DNA of 9,392 bases from Pseudomonadales bacterium (GTDB lineage Bacteria > Pseudomonadota > Gammaproteobacteria > Pseudomonadales > Azotimanducaceae). The stretch spans positions 1 to 9,392 of the forward strand of contig JAQWQN010000175.1 of NCBI GenBank assembly GCA_029244465.1, in the 5' to 3' direction. Shown one piece after another: positions 1 to 5,319 of this stretch. The stretch's first letter is position 1; each line of letters starts with the position of its first letter. Below the pieces are notes generated by a model that worked only from the letters and a program-made list of their open reading frames with translations, was not told where the DNA came from and did not search any database. A program made the position numbers and the translations under genes.

Positions 1-172
1 AAAGCACTAACTTGACATACCTTTATTCAACTTAACGGTAATTTAGATAGCCTAACCTATTGAAATACGTAATAAATATATCCATAAAAGTCGTTTTTTT
101 TAGGCGTGCGGCCTATTTTGGAAGACGCCGATTACACGCTGCCCAAAAGTTATCCTCAAAGTTATCCACAGG
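1..172. other. AT-rich non-coding left edge with DnaA-box-like sites
   Basis: All forward frames entering from the left edge meet stops within about 35 bases, and the minus-strand ATG candidates I checked stop quickly, so no gene is seen here. The first 100 bases are markedly AT-rich, with an 8-base T run at 94-101 that no hairpin precedes. A TTGACA hexamer at 12-17 matches a consensus -35 box, but no convincing -10 lies at the right distance. The right end holds the two DnaA-box-like 9-mers annotated separately. The function of the stretch is unknown. Confidence 0.5.
150..170 (+). promoter_or_regulatory. Pair of DnaA-box-like 9-mers
   Basis: TTATCCACA at 162-170 is a perfect match to the classical DnaA-binding consensus, and TTATCCTCA at 150-158 differs from it at one base. 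The two are in the same orientation, 12 bases apart start to start, and both are preceded by AG. A weaker 7-of-9 match (ATATCCATA) lies at 78-86 in AT-rich sequence. The pair sits just past the stop codon of the minus-strand hydrolase. It could be part of an origin, a DnaA-titration or regulatory site for a gene beyond the left edge, or chance. Only the perfect box is strong by itself. Confidence 0.4.
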
Positions 173-934
173 CTAGCGTGTAACAAAGCGTACCACCGCG
201 TGAGAAAAGTCCGCATGCAAGAATGCCCGCATGTGATCGGCCCCCGGTATGATGATCAGGCTGAGATCGGTCATAGCACCTTGCAAGCGCTCCAAGTTGG
301 CACGCTCTGGGTCGAGCGCTCCGGTGATAGCGAGCGTCGGCACGGAAATCCCTTTAATGTCTGATTCCGTCAGATGGATGATTTCTCCCATATCAGCCGC
401 CACTTTGGCAAGCGCCTTGGTGTCATTTTCGGCAAGCAGTGCATCTACTTGCGCTATATCTTCGGCGGAAGGCACCTGTCCTTCAGGCCCGGCGTTAGCC
501 AGCATAGGTCCAAAGCTGCCTGAACTTTCGAGTGCTTGAGAGAGACCCAGATAGTTCGCTTCATCAAGTGTCCCCGACCAACCAGATCCAGCCACCACTA
601 ATGCATCTACTCGGTCAGGGTACGCAACAACGGTGCGTAGAACGATTTCTGCGCCCATTGAATAACCGACTAGCGTCGCGCACTCGATATTCAAGTGATC
701 CAGCAGACCGATTAGATCAGTCACCATCGCGAGGCCATAGTGGTCGGGTTTGCCACTCTGGCCGTGCCCCCGGCAATCGAGCGCAATGACCCGATGTGTC
801 TTGGCGAGCTCCTCTTGCAATTCCGTCCAACTAGCGGAATTGCCGGTAAATCCGTGTACAAGAATGACCGCTGGTCCGTCACCACGATCGATGTACCGAA
901 TCGATACGCCACCCGATTCAAAGTGCGTTGCCAT
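173..934 (-). CDS. Alpha/beta-fold hydrolase
   Basis: A 253-residue soluble alpha/beta hydrolase, probably cytoplasmic since no signal peptide is seen. The order of motifs is classical: oxyanion-hole HGF at residues 27-29, DCRGHGQS around 53-60, nucleophile elbow GYSMG with Ser92, acid candidate Asp208 in ITGALDPE, and catalytic His234 in GADHM. Length fits single-domain esterase, lactonase or C-C hydrolase relatives; the motifs do not reveal the substrate. I chose the ATG at 934 because GGAGG lies 8 bases upstream on the minus strand; an in-frame ATG at 952 would add six residues but has a poorer ribosome binding site. The gene is divergent from the glutamine-synthetase-like operon, from which it is separated by 293 bases, and has no partner in the window. 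Confidence 0.9.
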   Translation of the reverse strand: MATHFESGGVSIRYIDRGDGPAVILVHGFTGNSASWTELQEELAKTHRVIALDCRGHGQSGKPDHYGLAMVTDLIGLLDHLNIECATLVGYSMGAEIVLRTVVAYPDRVDALVVAGSGWSGTLDEANYLGLSQALESSGSFGPMLANAGPEGQVPSAEDIAQVDALLAENDTKALAKVAADMGEIIHLTESDIKGISVPTLAITGALDPERANLERLQGAMTDLSLIIIPGADHMRAFLHADFSHAVVRFVTR

Positions 935-1227
935 TCTCCTTGCCTCCCTCATCCCGGACGTTCTACCAATACGATCGACCGGCGTGATAACAGCATAGAC
1001 CAGACCTGACGGGAAAACATCGGTCGAGGCGCCTGATTAACATACCGCCCTTTCCCGCCTTCCCCCTTCTCCTTTCCATCGCCAGGCTTGGTGACGCGGT
1101 GACTCTGTTTTAACACGGCTAACGCATTGGCGAGCTAGGCTGGCGCTTTGTGGATTAGCTCATAACATCTTCAGGTTTATAGACGCCGCCCTGGTAGAAT
1201 GAATGTTTTCGGCTAGACGAGAGCGAA
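935..1227. other. Divergent intergenic region with pyrimidine tract
   Basis: This 293-base region must carry the promoters of the minus-strand hydrolase and of the plus-strand operon starting at 1228. No strong consensus promoter stands out: TATAGA at 1178-1183 and TAGAAT at 1195-1200 are possible -10 boxes for the operon, each with a poor -35. Bases 1046-1078 form an almost pure pyrimidine tract (two G interruptions). A single one-mismatch DnaA-box-like sequence in inverse orientation, TGTGGATTA, lies at 1149-1157. No gene is seen. Confidence 0.5.
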
Positions 1228-2607
1228 ATGACGGATTCGGATCAAGATGTTTTGGCGCAGAAGCTCACTCAGTATCAGGAGAAGGGCGTCACTAAGGTCA
1301 AGTTAGGATTGACCGATGTTGATGGTGTCATGCGGGGTAAATATGTCGGATTGGACAAATTCGCCAGCCTGATGGCAAAAGGCGGTGGTTTTTGTGACTG
1401 CATTTTTGGCTGGGATGTTGACGATCAGCTCTATGATGAAAGTCGTTACACCGGTTGGCATACAGGATTTCCCGACGCACATTTTCGATTGGTTGCTAAT
1501 ACAGAGCGGTGGTTGCCTGACGAAACCTGTCCTTTTTTTGTCGGGGAATTTGTTGGCAGCGATGGCGGTCATCACCCAATCTGTCCGCGATCTTTGCTGT
1601 CGAGAATGATCGAACGACTCGGCGAGAAGGGCCTGATGGTTAGATCCGGGTTCGAATATGAGTTTTTTGTCTTCCAAGAAAACCCCCACTCTGTGCGTGA
1701 CAAGGGTTATCAAAACTTAACGCCGTTAACGCCGGGCAACTTTGGCTACTCGGTACTACGCACCAGTGTTGAGTCGGATCTGTTCGCAGGTTTAATGGAC
1801 TACGTCGGGGCACTTGAGTGCGCGCTTGAAGGCATCCATTGTGAAACCGGTCCTGGGGTATGGGAGGCGGCGCTCAAGGCACGAATTGGCGTCGACGCCG
1901 CGGACCGTGCCAACTTGTTTAAGACTTTTAGTAAGGTGTTCCTGCAACGTAACGGTCTAATTGGCACCTTCATGGCCAAATGGTCGATGGACTATCCGGG
2001 GCAGAGTGGCCACTTTCATTTTAGTTTTGAAGATGAGCAGCACACTAATCTGTTTTACGAGGCCAACGCTGAAGCAGGCGTGTCAAGTTTGCAAAGGCAT
2101 GCCGTTGGCGGGTTGCAGCGATACCTCCCCGAGTGGATCGCGATGCTTGCGCCGACGATCAACAGCTATACTAGATTGGTCAAAGGCGCTTGGGCACCTA
2201 CAGCAGCCACTTGGGGTATCGAGAACCGAACCGCCGGACTTCGGGTGATACCGGGTGGCGAACGTAGTCAGCGAATAGAATGTCGTGTCGGCGGTGCTGA
2301 TGGTAACCCCTACCTTGTCGCGAGTGCCGTGCTGGGGGCGGCGTTGCAAGGCATTGAAGAGCATCTTGAGCCCACTGTAGCGGTCACTGGAAACGCCTAC
2401 GAGATTCAGGACTCGTTGCCAGCGGATCTGCAATTTGCTCCGAATTTAAGAATGGCTGCAGAGCGACTGGGCAACTCAACTGCCGCGCACGAATTGTTTG
2501 GCATGGAGTTCGTGGATCACTTTGTGACCTCGCGCCTGTGGGAAGCACGAGAGTACGAGCGACACGTGAACAGCTGGCAGCTCGAACGTTATTTCGAGAT
2601 CATTTGA
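1228..2607 (+). CDS. Glutamine synthetase family protein (gamma-glutamyl amide ligase-like)
   Basis: A 459-residue protein with the two-domain glutamine synthetase layout: an N-terminal beta-grasp-like region (about 20-115) with KLGLTDVDGVMRGK, and a catalytic domain from about 120. Visible active-site counterparts are GFEYEFF (Glu143, Glu145), ETGPGVWE (Glu206, Glu213), GHFHFSF (His262, His264), the NR of NRTAGLRV (Arg334) and ECRVGGADGNPYL (Glu351, Arg353). The family couples ATP hydrolysis to joining the glutamate gamma-carboxyl to ammonia or an amine. The sequence departs from housekeeping GlnA at several motifs, and no adenylylation-site tyrosine motif is obvious near the C-terminus, so a gamma-glutamyl-amine ligase of the PuuA/IpuC type is more likely than nitrogen-assimilating GlnA. 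Start ATG at 1228 has only a weak purine-rich GAGAGCGA upstream. It is the first gene of an operon with the amidotransferase 2 bases downstream. The substrate is not determined. Confidence 0.9.
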   Translation: MTDSDQDVLAQKLTQYQEKGVTKVKLGLTDVDGVMRGKYVGLDKFASLMAKGGGFCDCIFGWDVDDQLYDESRYTGWHTGFPDAHFRLVANTERWLPDETCPFFVGEFVGSDGGHHPICPRSLLSRMIERLGEKGLMVRSGFEYEFFVFQENPHSVRDKGYQNLTPLTPGNFGYSVLRTSVESDLFAGLMDYVGALECALEGIHCETGPGVWEAALKARIGVDAADRANLFKTFSKVFLQRNGLIGTFMAKWSMDYPGQSGHFHFSFEDEQHTNLFYEANAEAGVSSLQRHAVGGLQRYLPEWIAMLAPTINSYTRLVKGAWAPTAATWGIENRTAGLRVIPGGERSQRIECRVGGADGNPYLVASAVLGAALQGIEEHLEPTVAVTGNAYEIQDSLPADLQFAPNLRMAAERLGNSTAAHELFGMEFVDHFVTSRLWEAREYERHVNSWQLERYFEII

Positions 2608-2609
2608 GC

Positions 2610-3332
2610 ATGCGGATTGCAATTTTACAGACTGATCATGTGCTCGATGAGTTCCAAGAACAGTTTGGTGATTATCCGGCGATGTTCAAGGCTCTGTTAA
2701 GTGGCGTTAGGGATGACTTAGAGTTTGTGTGTATCGATGTGCAGACGGAAAGTCCTAGCCGGACAGACTGTGATGCCTATTTAATCACTGGCAGTCGCCA
2801 TAGTGTCTACGATGAACTGCCGTGGATTCCGGCGTTGGTGGATTTTTTGCGCGAAGTGCTAGCGGCTAAAAAGAAGATTCTAGGCGTTTGTTTTGGCCAC
2901 CAACTCATGGCGCATTTCTTCGGGGGGGAGGTGAAGCCGGCCGACGCGGGATGGGCTGTTGGCGTACATTGTAGTGACGTCGATCAACAAACTTGGATGG
3001 TTGGGGCAGAGAAAAGTGTGCGGCTTCTGTCCAGTCATAAGGATCAGGTTCTGCATCTGCCAGATGGCGCTCAAGTCTATGCCTCCAACGCGTTTTGCCC
3101 GATTGCGGGCTTCACAATCGGTAACCAAGTGTGGACGATCCAAGGTCATCCGGAGTTTTTGCCTGACTACGCGCACTCGTTAATGACTTTTCGCCGCAAG
3201 ATACTCGGCGAGGCTGTCTATGCACAGGGCCTAGCAAGTCTCAGTGAAGTGACAGATGCGGCGTTGGTGGCGGAATGGATGATGAATTTTGTCGCGCAAG
3301 ATAGTGGTGCGACAGGAGGAGATGCCCCGTGA
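2610..3332 (+). CDS. Class I glutamine amidotransferase-like protein
   Basis: A 240-residue protein of the single-domain class I (triad) glutamine amidotransferase superfamily, resembling stand-alone GMP-synthase-like members. The nucleophile elbow is LGVCFGHQ with Cys94, and the remaining catalytic pair is His180 and Glu182 in QGHPEF; YLITGSRHSVYD near 58-68 matches the oxyanion-loop region. An intact triad argues for active amide hydrolysis, either releasing ammonia from glutamine or cleaving a gamma-glutamyl amide, as PuuD does with a related fold. The ATG at 2610 lies two bases after the preceding TGA and lacks a strong Shine-Dalgarno, suggesting translational coupling to the synthetase-like gene. 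The reading frame continues upstream inside that gene, but a start there would force a long overlap and add residues unlike the family. The partner enzyme and substrate are inference. Confidence 0.88.
   Translation: MRIAILQTDHVLDEFQEQFGDYPAMFKALLSGVRDDLEFVCIDVQTESPSRTDCDAYLITGSRHSVYDELPWIPALVDFLREVLAAKKKILGVCFGHQLMAHFFGGEVKPADAGWAVGVHCSDVDQQTWMVGAEKSVRLLSSHKDQVLHLPDGAQVYASNAFCPIAGFTIGNQVWTIQGHPEFLPDYAHSLMTFRRKILGEAVYAQGLASLSEVTDAALVAEWMMNFVAQDSGATGGDAP
3314..3320 (+). promoter_or_regulatory. Strong ribosome binding site fixing a GTG start
   Basis: AGGAGGA ends 8 bases before the GTG at 3329. It lies inside the 3' end of the amidotransferase-like gene and supports GTG at 3329 as the lipoprotein start, which overlaps the upstream stop as GTGA. 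Confidence 0.8.
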
Positions 3333-4213
3333 GCAAGACTCGATTCAAAAGCCAGGTTGCGGTTATTTTTATGGTCGGGTTGGTGCTCTCGGGTTGTAGT
3401 ATTAAGCTGGCCTATAACAACGTCGACCGACTAATCAGATGGGGTATCAGTGACTACGTCGACTTGAACGCTGATCAAAAAGAACGGCTCAACGTTGAAA
3501 TTAAGCGCATCCACTATTGGCATCGAGTTAACCACCTGCCCCTTTATGCGGAGTTCACCAAAGGTCTGGCAGTGACGTTGACTGACAGTGTCTCGGTAGA
3601 CGAGGTGCAAGCGCTATTCGATCACATCACCGGCTGGGTCGATGAGATGGAGGGTGAGATTACACCCGTCGTGATCAATATGATGATCAGTCTCACAGAT
3701 GAGCAAATCGCTGCGTTGCCCGCCAAGCTTGAAAAAAGCAACGTCGAAATTGCTGAGCCTGAGCTGGACGCGGAGCTGGCCGACGCGCAGGCGCTCTGGG
3801 CGAAAGAAGTCCGGCAGAGCCTTCGACCGTTCGTCGGGCGTCTGAATAGAGAACAAAAAGCCTACATCGAACGCAGAGCGCTTGGTTATGAGCCGGAGCG
3901 CGTCCTTTGGGCTGAATATCGTCGCCGCTTTCAAAATGCACTCTTGTCGCTTCTCGAGACAAGATCAGATCGAACTAAGTTTGAACTAGGCTATCGTGAA
4001 CTCATTGCAAAACGGGAGACGTTTTACGGACCTGAGCTTGACCGAATCTATAAAGTGAACCAGCGCTTGAATTTAGAAACCGGCATACGGGTGCTGTCAA
4101 TGTTGACCGAGCGCCAAAGCGCGAAATTTTCTGAAGAGCTTGTAGAGCTGAGTGAAGACTTTGCCGAGTTAGCGGCGGAGGCTGACGATTTAGCGTCACC
4201 AAGCAGCACCTAA
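3329..4213 (+). CDS. DUF6279-type lipoprotein
   Basis: A 294-residue predicted lipoprotein. The N-terminus has basic residues (KTRFK), a hydrophobic stretch, and the lipobox LSGC, giving a predicted lipidated Cys23. Residue +2 is Ser rather than Asp, so outer-membrane sorting is expected. The mature protein starts with KLAYNNVDRLIRWGISDYVD, followed by a largely helical, charge-rich body with WHR near residue 65 and many Glu/Arg residues; this matches uncharacterised gammaproteobacterial lipoproteins assigned to DUF6279, to my recognition. Start is GTG at 3329, with a strong AGGAGGA upstream and a 4-base overlap with the previous stop, so it is the third gene of the operon. No biochemical role is known to me; a link to the amide-ligase genes is inferred only from operon structure. 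The signal and lipobox are clear; the family name is less certain. Confidence 0.82.
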   Translation: MSKTRFKSQVAVIFMVGLVLSGCSIKLAYNNVDRLIRWGISDYVDLNADQKERLNVEIKRIHYWHRVNHLPLYAEFTKGLAVTLTDSVSVDEVQALFDHITGWVDEMEGEITPVVINMMISLTDEQIAALPAKLEKSNVEIAEPELDAELADAQALWAKEVRQSLRPFVGRLNREQKAYIERRALGYEPERVLWAEYRRRFQNALLSLLETRSDRTKFELGYRELIAKRETFYGPELDRIYKVNQRLNLETGIRVLSMLTERQSAKFSEELVELSEDFAELAAEADDLASPSST

Positions 4214-4294
4214 CAAGCGTTTTCCCTAAACCTGCAATTAAGTTTCGATCGCTGCTCGCAATGTGGGAAAGCCAATGGGGTTGGCAACCATCGA

Positions 4295-4323
4295 GTTGCT
4301 GACAACTAGTTGCTGACAACTAG
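4295..4323. repeat. Tandem 14-base repeat forming a hairpin
   Basis: GTTGCTGACAACTA occurs twice head to tail (4295-4308 and 4309-4322). Each copy is internally symmetrical (GTTG, CTGA, CAAC). The second copy with its flanks gives a perfect 7-bp stem, CTAGTTG (4306-4312) and CAACTAG (4317-4323), closed by the tetraloop CTGA. A related GTTGGCAAC lies just upstream at 4280-4288. It sits about 80 bases after the lipoprotein stop. It could stabilise the operon's mRNA end, act as a terminator without a U tract, or be a simple slippage duplication. Confidence 0.7.
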
Positions 4324-4421
4324 AGGCATTGGGAAGTTCGCCATAGCCGCTGTATTTCCGATAGAGTTTCCAACACCTTGTGTGTCATATGAAACCGGCC
4401 GGTCGTGGTTAATTTGCTTAG

Positions 4422-4437
4422 AAAGCCAAAAGGCTTT
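4422..4437. terminator. Small symmetrical hairpin, weak terminator candidate
   Basis: AAAGCC (4422-4427) and GGCTTT (4432-4437) form a perfect 6-bp stem around an AAAA loop, so the hairpin would form on transcripts from either strand. It lies between the convergent lipoprotein and PspC units, where a bidirectional terminator would be expected. The stem is short and the following sequence is not a T tract on either strand, so efficiency would be low. Confidence 0.25.
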
Positions 4438-4462
4438 GCACAGGGCAGCATTTGTAATGGCC

Positions 4463-4554
4463 GGAGGCATAAATGCATGTGCAACTGAAGCTCGACCGGT
4501 TTGGTCGTGTTCATCCGCAGAATTAGAGAATAATTGCCAGGTGATTTGGTGAAT
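4463..4554 (+). pseudogene. Possible decayed AbrB/MazE-type antitoxin remnant
   Basis: A GGAGG at 4463-4467 lies 5 bases before an ATG at 4473. The 17-codon frame that follows reads MHVQLKLDRFGRVHPQN and stops at 4524-4526. LKLDRFGRV is close to the start of AbrB/SpoVT/MazE swapped-hairpin antitoxins, which usually continue with V-[IL]-P-x-x-[IL]-R and later L-x-[IL]-x-P-G-D. In the next frame (from 4513) the DNA encodes RRIRE, a stop, then LPGDLVN, resembling that continuation with a frameshift and small deletions. What is seen is the short intact frame and its ribosome binding site. That it is a broken antitoxin is inference from by-eye motif matching. No PIN-domain or other toxin gene follows; the PspC gene lies opposite. 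It could instead be chance. Confidence 0.35.
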
Positions 4555-4588
4555 CGGCGCATAACCTGTCTCTGTTTAGCTCGCGCAT

Positions 4589-4804
4589 TTATCTGGGTCT
4601 GAATTTGTCCTCCAGAATCAGCCAGGCGAGCAAATAACCGGCCACCATTATCTTTGGCATGAACAAGGCACCTACAATGCCGATCACGCGAACAATCGCG
4701 GGGTCGAGCTTCAGATAATCGGCGAGCCTGGCGCATATGCCAAATATCCAGGCCTTGTCCTTGTTTAACGTGGTCTTTCGCGTCGCGCGCGCGCGATTCG
4801 ACAT
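4589..4804 (-). CDS. PspC-domain small membrane protein
   Basis: A 71-residue protein made almost entirely of one PspC domain. After a basic, probably cytoplasmic N-terminus (about 1-18) come the PspC hallmarks: FGICARLADYLKLDPAIVRV (about 21-40) and a hydrophobic segment GIVGALFMPKIMVAGYLLAWLIL (about 42-64), ending in a charged tail. The full-length PspC of the phage-shock response is longer and acts with PspA/PspB in envelope stress; this is the stand-alone short type, with no psp gene nearby, so a stress role is only a family-level guess. AAGGAG 6 bases upstream of the ATG at 4804 supports the start. It is transcribed alone, convergent to the lipoprotein operon, with its promoter somewhere in 4805-5000. 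Confidence 0.85.
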   Translation of the reverse strand: MSNRARATRKTTLNKDKAWIFGICARLADYLKLDPAIVRVIGIVGALFMPKIMVAGYLLAWLILEDKFRPR

Positions 4805-5002
4805 GCTTCGCTCCTTATTTATCGGACAGTAATTCTAATTCTTGCAAAGGTCCCGCGAGCAGCGTTTTCTCGATAGGCTGAATAACAGCCTTAGTTTCTG
4901 GTAGCAGTGGCTTCCAAGAGACAGGCTTCTGCAACAAGGCCAAGGCCGAGGCAGGCGACAGTGAACGGCAGGAAGGCCCCGATAGAATCTCGCGGCTGTG
5001 AG

Positions 5003-5116
5003 ATGCTAAAGAAACGACTATTTTGTGTGGTCATGGTGTTGTCCGTGTTCGTGGTGCCCGACGTCGTCCAAGGCGACGTTATTGTTGAAACTACTTGCTC
5101 CCTCGTCATTCAATAG
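5003..5116 (+). CDS. Hypothetical 37-residue secretory-like mini-ORF, possible gene fragment
   Basis: From the ATG at 5003 the frame encodes a classic signal-peptide layout: MLKKRLF, a hydrophobic core CVVMVLSVFVV, a small-residue region around VVQG, then DVIVETTCSLVIQ and a stop. The frame itself is open from further upstream (GTG at 4907), but that part has no signal character. The only nearby ribosome binding site candidate is a poor GTGAG. The tail VETTCSLV resembles the start of extracellular CSLREA-type proteins, which normally continue D-A-I-x-x-A-N, so this may be the 5' stump of a broken secreted-protein gene. No convincing continuation is seen in the other frames. It may also be non-coding. 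Confidence 0.25.
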   Translation: MLKKRLFCVVMVLSVFVVPDVVQGDVIVETTCSLVIQ

Positions 5117-5187
5117 TCGTGCCAAGGCAGAAAAGGGTTGTTTGGCTGCACTAATGCTGTCGATTGCACAGTTGATAGGCGCGCGAC

Positions 5188-5204
5188 TTGGTCAAACTGA
5201 CCAA
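5188..5204. promoter_or_regulatory. Operator-like inverted repeat
   Basis: TTGGTCA (5188-5194) and TGACCAA (5198-5204) are perfect 7-base inverted arms around AAC, about 115 bases before the acyl-CoA synthetase start. The symmetry and size suit a dimeric regulator such as a TetR- or GntR-family protein. The arms share TGGTC/GACCA with the FadR operator, but the spacing differs (3 extra bases and A/T at the centre), so I do not assign FadR. Confidence 0.4.
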
Positions 5205-5319
5205 CTGTTCGTGTAGCATGCATTCCAACAAGATAGGCATTTTGATGGCGTACGACTTGTCAGTTCAAGACAGAGGGTGCTTGTCCGCTTTTTAGACAGA
5301 TCGAATTAGAGGGTTTTGT

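Larger units (their letters stand above)
4214..4588. other. Intergenic region between lipoprotein operon and PspC gene
   Basis: These 375 bases lie between the ends of two convergent units. They hold a 14-base tandem duplication with hairpin potential (4295-4323), a perfect 10-base palindrome ACCGGCCGGT at 4394-4403, a small hairpin at 4422-4437, and an antitoxin-like remnant with a good ribosome binding site at 4463-4554, all listed separately. Longer open frames on both strands here have no ribosome binding site and no recognisable protein. No textbook rho-independent terminator with a U tract is seen for either unit. Confidence 0.6.
4805..5319. other. 515-base intergenic region upstream of acyl-CoA synthetase
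   Basis: The region separates the divergent PspC and acyl-CoA synthetase genes. It contains one weak secretory-looking mini-ORF (5003-5116) and a perfect spaced palindrome (5188-5204), both listed separately. The motif CGACTTGGTCA at 5184-5194 recurs, one base shorter, as CGACTTGTCA at 5253-5262. No clear promoter hexamers at consensus spacing were found. Other open frames here show no family resemblance. Confidence 0.5.

Noticed and set aside
94..101. Run of eight T as a possible terminator tail
   Set aside because: No inverted repeat of useful length precedes it on the plus strand, and on the minus strand it would be a run of A.
1149..1157. TGTGGATTA as a third DnaA box
   Set aside because: A single one-mismatch 9-mer nearly 1 kb from the other sites is expected by chance often enough to carry little weight.
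1303..1713. 136-codon open frame on the minus strand
   Set aside because: It lies wholly inside the glutamine-synthetase-like gene, has no family resemblance and is best explained as a shadow frame.
4310..4552. 80-codon plus-strand frame starting TTG
   Set aside because: It begins inside the tandem repeat, has no ribosome binding site and resembles no protein; part of the same DNA fits an antitoxin remnant better in another frame.
4320..4736. 138-codon minus-strand frame
   Set aside because: It overlaps most of the PspC gene in another frame, is rich in Arg/Gln/Cys and has no motif.
5188..5204. FadR operator assignment for the palindrome
   Set aside because: The half-sites are similar, but the centre is 3 bases too long compared with the FadR consensus, so naming the regulator would be unsupported.
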